DNA from: Pusillimonas sp. DMV24BSW_D
GTDB taxonomy: Bacteria; Pseudomonadota; Gammaproteobacteria; Burkholderiales; Burkholderiaceae_B
Direction of reading: 5' to 3'
Length of the DNA: 64,000 nucleotides
Assembly: GCF_011388195.1 (NCBI RefSeq)
Contig: NZ_CP049990.1
Span: 744,001 to 808,000 of the forward strand
The notes under the pieces were generated by a model, which made no database searches, was not told the origin of the DNA, and saw only the letters and a list, made by a program, of their open reading frames with translations. Every line of letters begins with the position of its first letter. Positions within the stretch are counted from its first letter, which is position 1. This document shows positions 48,898 through 57,298 of the stretch, in pieces. Position numbers and translations under genes: made by a program.

Positions 48898-49185
48898 ATG
48901 GGCATTAAGCGTAGGGATTTCATCAAGGGCTGCGCTGCGGCGGGAACGTTAATGGTGCCGGGCATGGCCATGGCCGCACAAGTGGCTAATGCAAATAATG
49001 TGCAGAACGCCGCAATGAACGCACGTATTGAAAAATCAATCAAAGCAAGCTTCGGCGGGGGCTTTTCGGTACAGGCCCATACGCAATCCGCCGGGCTTAC
49101 CTACGCCAACATCGAGCATTTTGGTAACCGGTATAAGGTTGCATCGGCCGACTTGCTCGATTGGAAGATCGTGAGCGCCGTTTAG
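48898..49185 (+). CDS. Small Tat-exported protein linked to the LodA-like gene
   Basis: 95 residues from ATG 48898, with AGGGG at 8 bases; ATG 48892 is possible. The N-terminus MGIKRRDFIKGCAAAGTLMV contains a twin-arginine motif and ends near AMAAQV. The mature ~65 residues are small, Ala/Asn-rich, with IEKSIKASFGGGFSVQ and SAGLTYANIEHFGNRYKV. No family recognised. Its placement 42 bp before the LodA-like gene suggests a partner or a Tat carrier for the leaderless oxidase (inference). Confidence 0.65.
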   Translation: MGIKRRDFIKGCAAAGTLMVPGMAMAAQVANANNVQNAAMNARIEKSIKASFGGGFSVQAHTQSAGLTYANIEHFGNRYKVASADLLDWKIVSAV

Positions 49186-49227
49186 GCAACCTTATTTTTT
49201 AAGCATAATTTTTAAAGGAAATAAGCC

Positions 49228-51228
49228 GTGTCCGAACAGATTAAGCGCATTCGCATCCATCCAGGTATCGGTCTTGCCCGTCTGGGAAATAGTGACGAGT
49301 TTTTTATTGGTCCTGAGGCGCCGGGGGTGGTGGTGGATCCAGGTGGCAGCGGCGGCCCAGGGCCCAACGGCGGCACCTACCGCGATGGCCAGGCGCGGTT
49401 GAAGCGTCAGGCGCAGCGCTACCGGGTGTATGCCTACGACGCCAACGATAAAGTTATCGGCGAGCTAACGTCCGACTCAGACGCGGTTAAATCCTTGCGT
49501 TGGCGGGTTCACGTGCGCAATATGAAGTCGGCCAATTATGCGTTTCAGGGCGCTTATTTGTTCGACCCTGATAAGTTGCGCAACCCATCTATTCAGCCAG
49601 GCAAGAAGCCCATTGAGCGCGACCAATTAATTATTGATCCGGGTGTGCACACGATTGCTTCGGGTCAGAAAGACCCGGTCGTCATGAAGGGCGATGTCTT
49701 CACGGGTATTGAAAAAGGCACCTTGCCCGGAGAGTTGCGTTTTGAAGGGTTTACGCCGAAGGATCCTTCCAAGGAAGTGGAGGTCACCTACACTGCGGCG
49801 AAAGATATTGAACTGGGCCAGCTTCGTCTGGACGATAAAGATCGATTGGTGTTTGTGGCCGCGCCGGGGAAAGGTGAAAGTGTCACCACGCCCAAGGTGA
49901 TTATGTCGAACCCCAGTGAAACCATGTCGCCGCCGAATGGGCCCGATAATGGCCAGAACCCGCTAACGAACCAGTTTGCTTATTTCAATATTCCAGGTTG
50001 GTGGGACGACACCTGTGGCGGTGAAATCGACGTTACCGTGACGTTGAACGACGGCACGGTGCTGAGCACGCGCGACAACGTGAAATCGGAAACGGACGAC
50101 GGCACGCGCAATCCCACGAATGGGGCCTGGGTTGTCACCGCTCCGCCGAAGTATTCGCCTTATATGTATCATGTGGTGTCGATTCGCGATCGCGTGTACG
50201 AGGCTTTCCCTGAGTCTTACCCTTACGCCAACCAGAAAACGAATTTCTATCGCGATGTGTATCCGATCTTCGCCAATGCGGTGAACTATGGTTGGGTTAG
50301 CGCCGAGGCGGCGGGCCTTACGGGTGAAACAAAGGGGCGCGCCCATGGCCCGAATCAACCGGGTAATTTGCTGAATGCCGATTATCTGAAGTTGTTGTCC
50401 GACCCAAGCGAACAGATGAAGCCCATTCGGCAACGAATTTATAGCTTAATGCGTCATGCGCCAGGGAAGAACAGCAAGCTCGTTGATTCGCTCATGCCGC
50501 CTCCGCCTCAGCGGCCGACTAGTTGGAAGAACGAAGAGTTCCAGCGCGAAGAAGACGCCTCCAAAATGCCCAAGTTGTGGGGTACGGGCGGTAAACCTTT
50601 GCAGAATGAGCAATTGGGTATCGACTTGCCAGACCAGTTCCTGAGCCTGACCGATTGGCAGTTGAAACACATGCAGAATTGGGCCGACGGTAACTTCGAT
50701 GTTGGCACACCCATTGAACCCAAACCGTTTGATCAGTTGCCGTTGAACGAGCAACCGCATGCGTTGGATAGTTCAGCACTTGAACCCACTATTGGGGGCG
50801 GTTTCCACCCAGGTATCGAGTTTCCTTACTTGATTATTTACCGCGAGTATTTTGCTGAGGCGTTTCGTGTGGGTAAAGATGTCGAGGCGGGTTCGCTGGC
50901 CGCGTATATGTCCAGCCCGTGGCAGGGCGACTTCTGGTCATGCAACGAAGCTTGGTGGCCCACACAACGGCCCGAGGTGGTGTTTGAATACGATCCGGCA
51001 ACGCAAACTCGAACACACAAAGAGTGGTTCCGTGGCTACGATGCAGAGGGCGAACCGCTTTCGTCTACCGACGGTTACCAGCAAATGGATTATGCTTGGC
51101 CGAGATTGGGCATGGTGTTGCCCATGAAGAATAGCGACGGTAGTTTCGTGAAGGATAAAGGATCGATTGTGTTCACCGAGCAAGAGCGCGATCCGGCCTT
51201 GAACAAGCCGTCGACCAAAGCATCATAA
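49228..51228 (+). CDS. LodA/GoxA-like amine oxidase family protein
   Basis: 666 residues, close in size to L-lysine epsilon-oxidase LodA. N-terminus RIRIHPGIGLARLGNSDEFFIGPE and the later LSLTDWQLKHMQNWADGNF are family landmarks; the C-terminal core IGGGFHPGIEFPYL and FWSCNEAWWPTQRP contains the tryptophan (W576 or W577) expected to become CTQ. Family enzymes use a self-derived cysteine tryptophylquinone made with the help of LodB. Here only C263 and C572 exist, with none at the usual distance, so cofactor formation is doubtful. No signal peptide. lodB-like gene follows after 3 bp. Amino-acid substrate unknown. Confidence 0.83.
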   Translation: MSEQIKRIRIHPGIGLARLGNSDEFFIGPEAPGVVVDPGGSGGPGPNGGTYRDGQARLKRQAQRYRVYAYDANDKVIGELTSDSDAVKSLRWRVHVRNMKSANYAFQGAYLFDPDKLRNPSIQPGKKPIERDQLIIDPGVHTIASGQKDPVVMKGDVFTGIEKGTLPGELRFEGFTPKDPSKEVEVTYTAAKDIELGQLRLDDKDRLVFVAAPGKGESVTTPKVIMSNPSETMSPPNGPDNGQNPLTNQFAYFNIPGWWDDTCGGEIDVTVTLNDGTVLSTRDNVKSETDDGTRNPTNGAWVVTAPPKYSPYMYHVVSIRDRVYEAFPESYPYANQKTNFYRDVYPIFANAVNYGWVSAEAAGLTGETKGRAHGPNQPGNLLNADYLKLLSDPSEQMKPIRQRIYSLMRHAPGKNSKLVDSLMPPPPQRPTSWKNEEFQREEDASKMPKLWGTGGKPLQNEQLGIDLPDQFLSLTDWQLKHMQNWADGNFDVGTPIEPKPFDQLPLNEQPHALDSSALEPTIGGGFHPGIEFPYLIIYREYFAEAFRVGKDVEAGSLAAYMSSPWQGDFWSCNEAWWPTQRPEVVFEYDPATQTRTHKEWFRGYDAEGEPLSSTDGYQQMDYAWPRLGMVLPMKNSDGSFVKDKGSIVFTEQERDPALNKPSTKAS

Positions 51229-51231
51229 TTT

Positions 51232-52416
51232 GTGTCGCTAGCGCAGTTCGACCCGGCCGATGGTACGTGGGATGTGGTAATTGTGGGGGCGGGGCCGGCA
51301 GGCGCTGCAACCGCGATCACGCTGGCCGGGTTTGGTCGGCGTGTGCTGCTGGTAGAGGAGCGAACCGCCCCCCGCTTCAAGTTGGGTGAATCGTTGCCCC
51401 CTGCTTCCATCGGTATCGTTAAGCATTTCCTGGGCAACATTGAAGACCCGGCACAAAATTTTCCAGGCGTTTTCAGAACGGCCGGGAATGTTTCGGTTTG
51501 GGCATCCGAGCAGCCCGATGTCACTGATTTCTTTTTTACGTCGACGGGGTTCGGTTTGTGCGTTGAACGACTGGCGTTCGATGCGGCCCTTCGGGAAAAG
51601 GCCGTTGCGGCGGGTGCTGCGCTGCTTGAAGTGGTGCGTTTCGAATCTTGCGTGCGTACGAGCACAGACGCCGACTTTAAGTGGCAATTAACGCTTCGTT
51701 CGGAAACGCAAACAACACAGGTTCACGCGCGCTATCTGATCGATTGCACCGGGCGTCGGGCTGCGGTGGCCAAGGCGTTGGGTGTTCAGCCGGTTTCCGA
51801 TAACGACCAGTTGTTCGCCTATGCACAATGGTTTTCCTGTGCGAACCCCGATGAGGAGCACTACACACGGATTGAGGCGGCGCCTAATGGGTGGTGGTAT
51901 AGCAACCGCTTACCGGCTGTTGAAGGCGGCGAATCCATGCGCCTGGTGGTGTTTCATTCCGATAAAGATTTACCGGCGGCCAAAATGGCGGCGCGCCGGG
52001 AAGGCTTCGACGCATTGCTGGGCGAATCCACACATATTGGCCCTTTGCTTGAATCCAAGGGCTACCAACCTTGCGGCACGATTCGCGGTGCACCGGCTAA
52101 CAGCCAGTGTTTACAAGCGTTTTGCGGTGATGCCTGGATGGCGGTGGGGGATGCGGCGCAAGCTTACGACCCGCTGTCTTCACAAGGTATCGACAAGGCG
52201 CTTAGAACCGCCAGCCATGCCGGGCACATGATTCATTACGCGTTAAGTGACTTTGAAGAAACAGCCGCCGGGTTAAGCAGCAGCAACACTTATATTGGTC
52301 AATATAGCGCGCAACAGCAGCAATTGTGGCAAACGTATTTAACGCAACGAAATTATTATTACGGCATGCAGCCTCGCTGGGCTGATCAGCCGTTCTGGCA
52401 ACGCCGGCGAGGTTGA
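51232..52416 (+). CDS. LodB-like FAD-dependent maturase
   Basis: 394 residues starting with GTG 51232, 3 bp after the LodA-like stop. The dinucleotide motif VVIVGAGPAGAATAITLAGFG, the GR-type block EERTAPRFKLGESLPPA and the second FAD region CGDAWMAVGDAAQAYDPLSSQGIDKAL are typical of the tryptophan-halogenase-like flavoproteins that generate the quinone cofactor in LodA. Tight coupling to a LodA-like gene is the family norm. Confidence 0.87.
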   Translation: MSLAQFDPADGTWDVVIVGAGPAGAATAITLAGFGRRVLLVEERTAPRFKLGESLPPASIGIVKHFLGNIEDPAQNFPGVFRTAGNVSVWASEQPDVTDFFFTSTGFGLCVERLAFDAALREKAVAAGAALLEVVRFESCVRTSTDADFKWQLTLRSETQTTQVHARYLIDCTGRRAAVAKALGVQPVSDNDQLFAYAQWFSCANPDEEHYTRIEAAPNGWWYSNRLPAVEGGESMRLVVFHSDKDLPAAKMAARREGFDALLGESTHIGPLLESKGYQPCGTIRGAPANSQCLQAFCGDAWMAVGDAAQAYDPLSSQGIDKALRTASHAGHMIHYALSDFEETAAGLSSSNTYIGQYSAQQQQLWQTYLTQRNYYYGMQPRWADQPFWQRRRG

Positions 52417-52473
52417 ATCAAAACGGGTTTTATTCAAGTCGGCGGCTGGCCTTTCATGATATTCGGCGGTGGG

Positions 52474-52665
52474 TTAGGTTTTTTCCTGATTTGGTTCTTT
52501 CAATACCTGAGTAGCCCATTGTCGGAACTGCGTGGCGCGGCTTGAGCTGACCCGGTAACCCACCGAGATTATGGCGTCGAGATTATAGTGTTTGATGCGC
52601 CGTTTAACTTGTCGGTTGCCTTCCTGGCGAACTACTAAGAATTCCTTAGTAGTCCATACTTTTCC
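52474..52665 (-). pseudogene. Remnant of a RhuM-family virulence protein gene
   Basis: A minus-strand frame of 62 residues reads EFLVVRQEGNRQVKRRIKHY then NLDAIISVGYRVSSSRATQF then RQWATQVLKE, which is the centre of RhuM-family proteins, whose consensus runs ..EGxRxVxRxIxHYNLDxIISVGYRVxSxxxxxFRxWA. The N-terminal DNA-binding-like part and the C-terminus are missing, and the frame is closed by TAG upstream. A 9-base hairpin (ACTACTAAG at 52631-52639, CTTAGTAGT at 52645-52653) lies inside it. Confidence 0.75.
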
Positions 52666-52776
52666 CTATGTTATCCTCGCAGCATGCCCGCACGGGCACG
52701 GGGGAGTCCCTTTAGGGATGCGGCTTTACCCCTGGTTGAAGCTTAATCCATACAACGAAAGAAAGGACTTTACCCT

Positions 52777-53907
52777 ATGCCTTCCAGCGTTTCGTCTTCT
52801 ACTTTTTCCTGGCGCCGTTCCGTGCGCAAAACTGCCGCCGCATTGCTGACCGCAGCCATGCTGGCACCGCATGTTGCGTCGGCTTGCACGAGCTTTTTAA
52901 TTCCTACAAGCGATGGCGGGTCGGTTTATGGCCGCACGATGGAGTTCGGTTTTTCCATGGATTCAAAAGCCATGGTGATTCCGCGCAACCATAAGCTGTC
53001 TTCCATCGGCCCCGACGGTAAGGAAGCGATGACCTGGACAGGCAAATATGCTGCCGTGGGTTTGAATGGGCTTGGCATGAGCACATTGGTTGACGGCATG
53101 AACGAGAAAGGTTTGGCCGGCGGCGTGCTGTATTTCCCCGGCTTTGCCGACTACGCTGACCCCGCCAAAGCGGACCCGGCCAAGTCGCTTGCCCCTTGGG
53201 ATTTCTTAACCTGGGCGCTGACGAACTTTGCAACGGTGGAAGAGGTGAAAGCGGCCATTAACAATAACGAAGTGGCCGTTGTGAAGGTGATTCAGGAAGC
53301 GCTGAAAATTGCTCCGCCGCTGCACTACACACTGCATGATGCAAGTGGGGCGTCGCTGGTAGTTGAACCTATCGATGGCAAGTTGAAGGTGTACGACAAC
53401 CCCGTGGGCGTGATGACGAACTCACCGACTTTCGATTGGCATCTTACGAACCTAAGTAACTACGTCAAACTTTCAAGTGTGAATGCGGAGCCACTTAAGT
53501 TGGATGGCATGACAATTGAGCCGTTTGGCCAAGGCTCGGGTCTGTTAGGCATTCCTGGTGACGGCACGCCTCCCTCGCGTTTCATTCGCGCGCTTGGCTT
53601 AACCATGAGCGTTGAACCGGCGGCAAGCGGCCCGGAAAGTGTGCGCTTGGCCGAGCATATTCTGAATAACTTTGATATTCCGAAAGGCTGGGTTCGCGAA
53701 AAAGATCAAGGTGATGATCCGCTTGAATATACGCAGTGGTCTACCGTGGCAGATCTTTCCAATGGCATGTACTACGTTAAAACGTACGACAATCAGGTGT
53801 TGCGCGGTATTGATCTGAATTCATTCGATTTGGATGCCAAAGAGATTGTAAGCGCGCCGCTGAATTCTGAAATAGCGCCGCCGGCTTTGCCGATGCCGAA
53901 GTCTTGA
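52777..53907 (+). CDS. Choloylglycine hydrolase/penicillin V acylase-family protein
   Basis: 376 residues with a cleavable N-terminal signal (KTAAALLTAAMLAPHVASA) that exposes Cys37 as the N-terminal nucleophile (ACTSFLIPTSDGGSVYGRTMEF). Further family blocks are DGMNEKGLAGGVLYFPG, VGVMTNSPTFDWHLTNL (Asn and Asp pocket residues) and ADLSNGMYYVKTYDNQVLR. Gram-negative members cleave linear amides such as acyl-homoserine lactones or penicillin V in the periplasm. It follows the LodAB pair and the rhuM remnant. GAAAGGAC precedes the ATG. Confidence 0.88.
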   Translation: MPSSVSSSTFSWRRSVRKTAAALLTAAMLAPHVASACTSFLIPTSDGGSVYGRTMEFGFSMDSKAMVIPRNHKLSSIGPDGKEAMTWTGKYAAVGLNGLGMSTLVDGMNEKGLAGGVLYFPGFADYADPAKADPAKSLAPWDFLTWALTNFATVEEVKAAINNNEVAVVKVIQEALKIAPPLHYTLHDASGASLVVEPIDGKLKVYDNPVGVMTNSPTFDWHLTNLSNYVKLSSVNAEPLKLDGMTIEPFGQGSGLLGIPGDGTPPSRFIRALGLTMSVEPAASGPESVRLAEHILNNFDIPKGWVREKDQGDDPLEYTQWSTVADLSNGMYYVKTYDNQVLRGIDLNSFDLDAKEIVSAPLNSEIAPPALPMPKS

Positions 53908-53910
53908 TGG

Positions 53911-54210
53911 TTATGAGGTAAACGATACCTCAGGCATCAGTCGTGCAATAGGGGGTTGCTTGTGCAGGCGGGCCTGCGCAAGATCATATTCTGTTTGCAG
54001 TGCAGTCCAAAACCGGGCGGTACTGATGCCTGCCATCTCCAGGCGGATAGCCAAATCCGCACTGATGCCGGCTTTGCCGTTAATCACACGAGAAAGTGCT
54101 GTTCTGGACATACCCAGCTTTTGCGCCGCTTCGCTGACTGATAAGCCGAGCGGCGCAATCACTTGATCGCGCAAGGTGTGTCCAGGGTGTGGGTGATGCA
54201 AGGTACTCAT
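53911..54210 (-). CDS. higA: HigA-family antitoxin
   Basis: 99 residues. XRE helix-turn-helix: GLSVSEAAQKLGMSRTALSRVINGKAGISADLAIRLEMAG, then SARFWTALQTEYDLAQARLH, the HigA addiction-module pattern. It lies after higB in the same transcript, the reversed order that distinguishes higBA from other toxin-antitoxin pairs. It binds HigB and represses the operon. Confidence 0.92.
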   Translation of the reverse strand: MSTLHHPHPGHTLRDQVIAPLGLSVSEAAQKLGMSRTALSRVINGKAGISADLAIRLEMAGISTARFWTALQTEYDLAQARLHKQPPIARLMPEVSFTS

Positions 54211-54221
54211 ATCTTTCTCGA

Positions 54222-54500
54222 TTAGTGATAGTCTTGATAATCGACTATATCTACATCCTGCCCTTCAAAAACAAACGTGATACGCCAGTTTCCGTTAACC
54301 ACAATTGACCAATGTCCTTCAAGATTGCCGTGCAACGGATGCAACCCGAAGCCGGGTAGATTTAATTCGGCCGGCGATACAGCGACGTCCAGAACGCGCA
54401 GAATTTGCCCTAATTTCTTGGCGTGATTAGGTTGGATTCCCTTCATTGAACCCGTTGCGAAGAAATGCTCAAGCCCTTTATGGCGAAATCGCCTAATCAT
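54222..54500 (-). CDS. higB: HigB-type RelE-fold toxin
   Basis: 92 residues from ATG 54500 (MIRRFRHKGLEHFFATGSMK). The C-terminal GHWSIVVNGNWRITFVFEGQDVDIVDYQDYH is the usual HigB ending, and HGNLEGHWSI/NWRITF carries active-site-type residues. HigB degrades ribosome-bound mRNA. higA follows 11 bp downstream. The operon appears to be leaderless: the -10 hexamer lies 5 bases ahead of the ATG. Confidence 0.92.
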   Translation of the reverse strand: MIRRFRHKGLEHFFATGSMKGIQPNHAKKLGQILRVLDVAVSPAELNLPGFGLHPLHGNLEGHWSIVVNGNWRITFVFEGQDVDIVDYQDYH

Positions 54501-54534
54501 AGTACATTGTACTGCGTAGCGGCACACGACACAA
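54501..54534 (-). promoter_or_regulatory. higBA promoter with operator palindrome
   Basis: On the minus strand -35 TTGTGT (54529-54534) and -10 TACAAT (54506-54511) are separated by exactly 17 bases. AGTACAATGTACT (54501-54513) is a 13-base palindrome that spans the -10 box and abuts the start codon; it is the likely HigA operator. Transcription should begin almost at the ATG, with no Shine-Dalgarno. Confidence 0.65.
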
Positions 54535-54564
54535 CAGCTCCTTATGCTTTTGATGCGGTCTGCT

Positions 54565-54762
54565 TCAATTAAGCGCCTCCTTGGCCGCCTCCTCAGGCGT
54601 TAGCCCGTCGTAGAACATATCGGTAAACCATTCGGCCTGTTCTTCAATATGTTCCTGCGCCTGGCGCACGGTTGCGCCTGCGGCGACCAGGAGGCCTTCT
54701 ACTTCAATACACCATTGAATAAGCGCTGCTTCATCGGGATCCAGCGTGTTCTTTTTTGCCAT
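54565..54762 (-). CDS. Small acidic protein, unrecognised
   Basis: 65 residues: MAKKNTLDPDEAALIQWCIE.. to ..EEAAKEALN. Acidic with two probable helices (VRQAQEHIEEQAEWFTDMFYD). Ribosome site AAAGGAAAAAAC upstream, so it is probably a real gene. No family recognised; it stands between higB and the ABC-F gene, divergent from the latter. Confidence 0.6.
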   Translation of the reverse strand: MAKKNTLDPDEAALIQWCIEVEGLLVAAGATVRQAQEHIEEQAEWFTDMFYDGLTPEEAAKEALN

Positions 54763-54968
54763 GTTTTTTCCTTTGGGTAAGGCCTGCGTATAGCACAGAA
54801 TATACGGAAGAAAGCCTCAAATGCTACAATTCGTGCTGTTTTTGCGCGGTTTTTGTCGCCCTGCTTCCAGGTGCGTTGCTCAGTCGGCCCCCGCTGCACC
54901 ATCCTTGTTCAGGTCCCAGCCAGTTGCGGCTTCGGGTCTTGTTCCCACGAAATAAAGATCTGCCCTTA

Positions 54969-56642
54969 ATGATTATCCTTAAAAACGTGACCTTGCGTCG
55001 CGGCAGCAAAGTATTGCTTGATAAAACCTCCGTCTCGCTGAATCCCGGTGAGAAAGTGGGTCTGGTGGGGCGTAACGGCGCGGGCAAGTCATCGTTATTT
55101 GCTTTGTTGAACGGGACCTTGCACGACGACGGCGGCGAATTTTCCATTCCGGCACAGTGGCGTATGTCGCAAGTGGCGCAAGACATGCCGGAAACGGAAC
55201 AAAGCGCGACCGATTTCGTCGTGGAGGGCGATACGGTTTTGTTGGCGGCTCAACACGAAGTGACGGCGTCTGAGGAAAGTGACGATGGCATGCGCATGGC
55301 GTACGCCTATACGGCATTACACGACGCGGGCGCACACGATGCACCTTCGCGGGCTCAGGCCCTGATTCTGGGGCTGGGCTTTAGTGTGGCTGAACTCGAC
55401 AAGCCGGTGAACAGTTTCTCGGGCGGCTGGCGCATGCGCCTGCAATTGGCGCGCGCGTTAATGTGCCCGTCGGATTTGCTGCTGTTGGACGAACCCACCA
55501 ACCACCTGGATTTGGATGCGTTGGTATGGCTGGAAGCGTGGCTTAAGAACTATGCCGGGACAATGGTTGTTATTAGCCATGACCGGAAGTTTCTGGATTC
55601 GGTGACTAATGTCACGTTGCATATCGACAATGGCAGGTTGGTACGCTACGGCGGCAATTACAGCAAGTTTGAAGACATGCGGGCGGAACAAATGGCGTTG
55701 CAACAGGCGGCCCATGCGAAGCAGCAGGAAAAGGTGGTTCACCTGCAAAAGTTTATCGACCGTTTCAAGGCAAAAGCCAGTAAAGCCAAACAGGCGCAAA
55801 GCCGTGTGAAGGCCCTTGAGCGCATGGAAAAAATTGCGCCGGTTCTGGCTGATGCAGAATTTCAGTTTGGCTTTAAAGCACCGCTTAGTCTGCCCAACCC
55901 CATGTTGGCGATGACTGCTGCTAGCTTTGGTTATCCGCCGCCGGAGGATGCGCCCACTAATGCGAAGCCTACGGTAATCGTGCAGAACGCCAATCGTTCT
56001 GTACTCGCGGGACACCGCATTGGTATTCTTGGCGCAAATGGGCAAGGCAAGTCGACACTGGTAAAAACCATCGCCGGGGCGTTGCAACCCGTTGCGGGTG
56101 AAATCATTACCGGGAAAGGCTTGAATATAGGTTATTTTTCCCAGCAAGAGCTCGACGTTCTGCGGCCTGCAGAAAACCCACTGGAACACATGATACGTCT
56201 GGCGCGCGACACGCCCGCCGGTGTGCGCCCCAGTGCCATGGAGTGCCGCGAACAGGGATTGCGTAATTTTCTGGGCACCTTCAATTTCAGCGGCGATATG
56301 GTCAAGCAGGCGGTTGGCAGCATGAGTGGGGGCGAAAAAGCGCGCCTGGTACTGTGCATGATCGTGTGGCAGCGCCCTAATTTGCTGCTGCTTGATGAAC
56401 CCACCAACCACTTGGATCTGGCAACCCGCGAGGCCCTAAGCGTGGCTTTGAATGAGTTTGAGGGCTCGGTGATGTTGGTAAGTCACGACCGGGCCTTGTT
56501 GCGTTCGGTATGCGACGAGTTCTGGCTGGTGTCGCGTGGCGGAATTCAAGACTTTGACGGCGATTTGGATGATTACCAAGTCTATCTGTTAGAGGAAGCC
56601 AAGCGTCAGCGCGAAGCAGCATCGTCTCGCAACGCTGCGTGA
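54969..56642 (+). CDS. ABC-F family ATPase (YheS-like)
   Basis: 557 residues from ATG 54969 (MIILKNVTLRRGSKVLLDK); the frame is open further upstream but without homology. Two ABC domains: Walker A GRNGAGKSS and GANGQGKST; signatures FSGGWRMRLQLARAL and MSGGEKARLVLCMI; Walker B LLLLDEPTNHLD in both. A Lys-rich coiled linker (RFKAKASKAKQAQSRVKALER) sits between, as in ABC-F proteins that act on the ribosome. No membrane domain. Convergent with the minus-strand ABC ATPase gene. Confidence 0.92.
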   Translation: MIILKNVTLRRGSKVLLDKTSVSLNPGEKVGLVGRNGAGKSSLFALLNGTLHDDGGEFSIPAQWRMSQVAQDMPETEQSATDFVVEGDTVLLAAQHEVTASEESDDGMRMAYAYTALHDAGAHDAPSRAQALILGLGFSVAELDKPVNSFSGGWRMRLQLARALMCPSDLLLLDEPTNHLDLDALVWLEAWLKNYAGTMVVISHDRKFLDSVTNVTLHIDNGRLVRYGGNYSKFEDMRAEQMALQQAAHAKQQEKVVHLQKFIDRFKAKASKAKQAQSRVKALERMEKIAPVLADAEFQFGFKAPLSLPNPMLAMTAASFGYPPPEDAPTNAKPTVIVQNANRSVLAGHRIGILGANGQGKSTLVKTIAGALQPVAGEIITGKGLNIGYFSQQELDVLRPAENPLEHMIRLARDTPAGVRPSAMECREQGLRNFLGTFNFSGDMVKQAVGSMSGGEKARLVLCMIVWQRPNLLLLDEPTNHLDLATREALSVALNEFEGSVMLVSHDRALLRSVCDEFWLVSRGGIQDFDGDLDDYQVYLLEEAKRQREAASSRNAA

Positions 56643-56647
56643 TTCTG

Positions 56648-57265
56648 TCACGCTTGAAGGTTGGCAATTTCAATGGTGTCGGCGTTGCAGGCCTGCATCA
56701 GATCGAAGTCGAAACTGACGAACAGGACGACGCGATCTTTAGCCCAGGTTTTGAATTGCTCTGCCACGACGGCACAGGCGCGTGCGTCTAATCCGCTTGT
56801 CGCGCCGTCTACAACCACAACGGCAGGGTTGCCAATTGCGGCTGCCGTAAGGTAAACCTTGCGGCGCATGCCCGTCGACATTTGCTCAAAGCGTTTGTCC
56901 AGATGCGGCGTCAGCTCCAGCCTGGATGCAAGGTCAAGCACCGTGTCATCGATGCTCGCGCTTTTCTCTGACGCGACTTTTTCCAGCAGCCAACGGCCGG
57001 TTTCCATGGGATATTCCATGGTGTTGTCGGGCACGTAGGCGAGTCGGTTTTTGGCGTGTTTTGGATCTTTTGTTAATGAGATTCCATCGATAAAAACGTC
57101 GCCCGAGTCGGGCTTGATGAGCCCCGCCACAATCCCCAGCAAGGTGGATTTACCGGTACTTTCTTGTTCGCATAGCGCGAAACACCCCGGTTCGAATGTA
57201 TACGTTAAGCCCTGGAATACAAGGTGACCGTCGTAGTGTTTACTGAGATTCTTGATACTGAGCAT
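56648..57265 (-). CDS. ABC transporter ATP-binding protein with degenerate catalytic motifs
   Basis: 205 residues, CcmA/export-type size. Walker A reads CEQESTGKST, so the first glycine is lost; the signature is MSTGMRRK rather than LSGGQ; and Walker B VVVVDGATSGLD has Gly where the catalytic Glu should be. Other parts (GIVAGLIKPDSGDVFIDG, LAYVPDN) are normal. It likely binds nucleotide poorly or acts as a non-hydrolysing partner. No permease gene is adjacent. Confidence 0.8.
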   Translation of the reverse strand: MLSIKNLSKHYDGHLVFQGLTYTFEPGCFALCEQESTGKSTLLGIVAGLIKPDSGDVFIDGISLTKDPKHAKNRLAYVPDNTMEYPMETGRWLLEKVASEKSASIDDTVLDLASRLELTPHLDKRFEQMSTGMRRKVYLTAAAIGNPAVVVVDGATSGLDARACAVVAEQFKTWAKDRVVLFVSFDFDLMQACNADTIEIANLQA

Positions 57266-57298
57266 GGCGGAAAATGGATGCGTGAATGTTTTGTGTGG

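Noticed and set aside
52680-52776. Riboswitch before the acylase gene
   Set aside because: There are small hairpins (GCCCGCACGGGC) but no known aptamer pattern.
55458-56411. 317-residue minus-strand frame over the ABC-F gene
   Set aside because: Shadow; composition rich in His, Gln and Arg and no start context.
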